From assembly GCF_035593265.1 (NCBI RefSeq), contig NZ_CP141614.1:2985641-3019339 (forward strand): a DNA stretch of 33,699 bases, given 5' to 3'. Within the stretch, counting starts at the first letter, position 1; each line of letters opens with the position of its first letter. This stretch comes from Limnochorda sp. LNt. Lineage in GTDB: Bacteria > Bacillota > Limnochordia > Limnochordales > Geochordaceae. Positions 31,455 to 33,699 of this stretch are shown one piece after another. Below the pieces are notes generated by a model. It saw nothing but the letters and a program-made list of their open reading frames with translations, did no database searches and was not told the DNA's origin. Position numbers and translations under genes: made by a program.

Positions 31455-33699
31455 ATGGCAAAGGTGCCACCGAAGCCCATTCTGCCTCCTAAGGAAGAGC
31501 AGGACACCCCGCCACCCCGACCGATCCTCCCAGGGACGACCGGCGAGGCTCCGCCCCCGCCGCCACGCCTGGCGGAGCCTACGGTGGAACTGACTGTGGC
31601 CATGCTTCAGGACCGCCCTGCTGCCACAGCGGTGCAGGGCGAGGGGTGGTTTAACCGGCTTTTCGACCTCCTGGCTCGAACAAGTTACGCCGGAGCCAAC
31701 GCCCTACAAGCCATCGTGCAGGGCCGGTTGGCGGACGTGCCGGAGGCATACCGCAAGGGGCTTACCGGCGAGGTGAAAGGGGCAGGCCGGGATGTGGCCG
31801 CTGCCCTGGGGCTGTCTACAGAAGGCCCGACGCTTCAGATTCCCGGCCTGACTCAGACCACCTTCTCATTGGTGCCTTACGCACCAGCAGGCCCCAACCC
31901 GTGGCTCCCCCAGCCGCCTGCGCCACCGGCTACGGAACAAGCGGGCCTGCCTGTGGAGGTCTCGCCTGCCGGTGCGGTCGGGCTTGCGATCGACCTCCTG
32001 AATCCCTTCGACCCGCTGAACTGGGGCCTTCAGGTCGGCAAGCTGGGCCGGGCGGGGCGAATTGCGGAGGCAATTACGTCTGCTGAGCAGGCGGGCATTC
32101 TTGAAGCTGGAAGCAAGCTGGCCCGACAGGCCGAGGCCCTGCAAGCGGCGGGGCGCTCGACGGAATTGGGGCGGACGGTGGCTGAACAGGCCGCCCGACG
32201 GCAGCGCAACATCCTCAACGTCACGCTGCCAGGCCTAGGAGCCGTGGGGCCGTCCGACCTTCCTGGGGCTGCCGGGCGGCTGGCGGCCCGAGTGCAGGAG
32301 CCGTTTTTCCGGTTGCTGGACACGGGACGTGAGTGGCTGCTGTCGCAGAGGCCGATCCAGGACCTGATCGGGCTTGTCTCCACCGCCCCCCTCACTCCTG
32401 CTAAGAAGGCCGAACGCATCCTGCAGGAACGAGACAGGGTTGCCCGTTACCTAGTCTGGAAGGCCCAACTGGAGAAAAAGCAGCTTTCCGACGAAATCGC
32501 CGACCTTGCGGAACAGCTTGGGGTGGAGCAGGACGCTATCAAGAAACAAATCACCGAGGCAGCACAACGCATTCAGGCGACAGAGGGACTTCAGCCAGAG
32601 GTTGCCGAAATCGCCCGGCGCGTTCAGACTCGGCAACCTGAGCGGCTGAGAGCCGAACAGGCTCTTGGAGTGCCCACGCCCGAGTTTCAGTCCCAGCGTA
32701 TTCGCTACCTACACCGCGAACCGACCGAGGAGTTTCGGGCCTGGCTCGACCAGCAGCGCAGCCAACGACAGCCCTTTGGCCGCCGGGGCGACGTGTCGCT
32801 GCTGGCAGGGCCACAGGTGGGCAGAGTTATTGAACCCGAGGCGACCATCGCCGAAATCAACAAGGCCGCCCTCGAAGGGCGCACAGCCTGGGCACCTACA
32901 GGGAGTTGGACGACCTACACCATACGGCAGGGCGATACCCTGAGCGAAATCGCCCAAAAGACGGGCACCACCGTTGAGGAACTGGCGAAGCGCAACGGAA
33001 TCGAAAACCCCGACGTTCTCCGGGTCGGGCAGCGCATTGAAGTGCCGGAGATGGGGATTCGCATTACGAAGGAGCCACAAGCCAATCCGGCGCTGCCCAA
33101 GATACCCATCTTCACGGAGGACCCTGCTGTTATCGAGCTTGCGAGGGAGATCGACTTCATCCGCACTACCACCAGCGCCGAGGCACTGGACCGCGTTATC
33201 CAACGAGGGCTGGAGGAGGGGTGGGTCGTCGAGGCCCCGAAGGGGCGGGAATTGCCGCCGGGCTGGCAGCGCGTTGACCTGCCCCGCTTTGCGGGCAAGC
33301 TTGAAGGGTATGCCTTTCCTAGCGACGCGGCCGACGTGCTGAAAGCCTACATGCGAAAATGGGAAGACACGGAGGGGCGCAACGCGCTCCTACGGGCGAT
33401 GGGAGCCTTCAACAACTGGTGGCGCAACCAGACGCTTTTCCCTATCCCGGCTTACCACGCCCGCAACTTCCTTACGGGACTGTGGAAGAACTACCTTGCT
33501 GATATGAACCCGCTCACTTACCGCGACGGGATTGTTTTTGCGGAAATCCGGGGCGGATTATCCCAGCCGGAAAGCCTACGCTTTGTCGCTGCCAACGGCA
33601 AGGTGTGGACGGGAGCCGAAGTGCTGGACGAATACATGAAGCAGGGCCTGGGGACTGGCTTCATGGAGCAGTTTGACCAGCGATTCGCTACAAGCAGTT
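31455..33699 (+). CDS. Giant phage polyvalent-type protein with LysM domain, 5' part
   Basis: The frame opens at ATG 31455, one base after the preceding stop (TAACATG), and stays open to the window end, giving at least 748 residues. The N-terminus is Pro-rich (PPKPILPPKEEQDTPPPRP). Long Ala/Gln/Glu-rich helices follow. A clear LysM domain lies at about 488-532 (TYTIRQGDTLSEIAQKTGTT, then VLRVGQRIEVPE), which binds glycan such as peptidoglycan. Further on, NNWWRNQTLFPIPAYHARNF then LTGLWKNYLADMNP resembles the LPD38-type segment of large polyvalent proteins, which phages are thought to inject with their DNA. The LysM could anchor to the cell wall during entry. The C-terminal modules lie outside the window. 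Confidence 0.8.
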   Translation, partial: MAKVPPKPILPPKEEQDTPPPRPILPGTTGEAPPPPPRLAEPTVELTVAMLQDRPAATAVQGEGWFNRLFDLLARTSYAGANALQAIVQGRLADVPEAYRKGLTGEVKGAGRDVAAALGLSTEGPTLQIPGLTQTTFSLVPYAPAGPNPWLPQPPAPPATEQAGLPVEVSPAGAVGLAIDLLNPFDPLNWGLQVGKLGRAGRIAEAITSAEQAGILEAGSKLARQAEALQAAGRSTELGRTVAEQAARRQRNILNVTLPGLGAVGPSDLPGAAGRLAARVQEPFFRLLDTGREWLLSQRPIQDLIGLVSTAPLTPAKKAERILQERDRVARYLVWKAQLEKKQLSDEIADLAEQLGVEQDAIKKQITEAAQRIQATEGLQPEVAEIARRVQTRQPERLRAEQALGVPTPEFQSQRIRYLHREPTEEFRAWLDQQRSQRQPFGRRGDVSLLAGPQVGRVIEPEATIAEINKAALEGRTAWAPTGSWTTYTIRQGDTLSEIAQKTGTTVEELAKRNGIENPDVLRVGQRIEVPEMGIRITKEPQANPALPKIPIFTEDPAVIELAREIDFIRTTTSAEALDRVIQRGLEEGWVVEAPKGRELPPGWQRVDLPRFAGKLEGYAFPSDAADVLKAYMRKWEDTEGRNALLRAMGAFNNWWRNQTLFPIPAYHARNFLTGLWKNYLADMNPLTYRDGIVFAEIRGGLSQPESLRFVAANGKVWTGAEVLDEYMKQGLGTGFMEQFDQRFATSS

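Noticed and set aside
1-33699. CRISPR arrays, rRNA genes or a replication origin.
   Set aside because: No regularly spaced identical repeats, no rRNA-like segments and no DnaA-box cluster were seen in the read-through.

Overview
The window looks like a chromosomal segment of a high-GC member of the Bacillota (Limnochordia / Symbiobacterium / Thermaerobacter-like). This placement is an inference from very GC-rich third codon positions, strong AGGAGG-type ribosome binding sites, many GTG and TTG starts, a Bacillus-style menaquinone gene set and a Symbiobacterium-type meso-diaminopimelate dehydrogenase. I cannot name the species.

Left part (1-5472). The window opens inside a Dpp/Opp-type ABC permease gene. 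A perfect GC hairpin separates it from a convergent, exported penicillin-acylase family gene. Next is a less GC-rich island (about 3314-4760) holding a 5'-truncated ATP-binding/winged-helix gene of the AlbA_2 (Schlafen-like) class. The island abuts the 3' remnant of an unknown forward gene and a convergent DJ-1/PfpI family gene.

Sugar or compatible-solute operon (5622-12110, minus strand). The order is lacI-type repressor, solute-binding protein, two permeases, MsmX/UgpC-type ATPase, then a cytoplasmic GH63-like (mannosyl/glucosylglycerate hydrolase type) glycosidase. Genes overlap or nearly touch. A TTGACA/TACGAT promoter and a perfect 18-bp palindromic operator lie at the repressor's own 5' end, which indicates autoregulation of the whole unit.

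Menaquinone operon (12298-19920, plus strand): menF-menD-menH-menB-menA-menE, tightly packed, with no menC. menA carries two compensating frameshifts that scramble its first membrane segment. It is followed by ddh and a YcaQ-like winged-helix gene. A 5' stub of an ABC ATPase gene then runs into an aminoglycoside-nucleotidyltransferase-like gene. A convergent NlpC/P60 lipoprotein gene and an aldo/keto reductase pseudogene with two 2-bp losses complete this part.

Right part (25027-33699). A Dam-type adenine methyltransferase and a small PD-(D/E)XK-like nuclease form a probable restriction-modification pair. Just beyond them is the 3' half only of a tRNA-Arg(CCT) gene on the minus strand. Its geometry marks the chromosomal end of an integrated element that extends to the right. 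The element begins with a gene-free stretch, a nested hairpin leader and a frameshifted excisionase-like HTH gene. It is interrupted by an IS1634-like insertion sequence with a double-frameshifted transposase. It then carries phage-like genes: a small unknown protein, a 734-residue unknown protein, and a giant LysM-containing polyvalent-type protein that runs off the window.

A recurring theme is decay by 1-2 bp indels in menA, the aldo/keto reductase, the HTH gene and the transposase. Real pseudogenisation and assembly indels cannot be told apart from this sequence alone.
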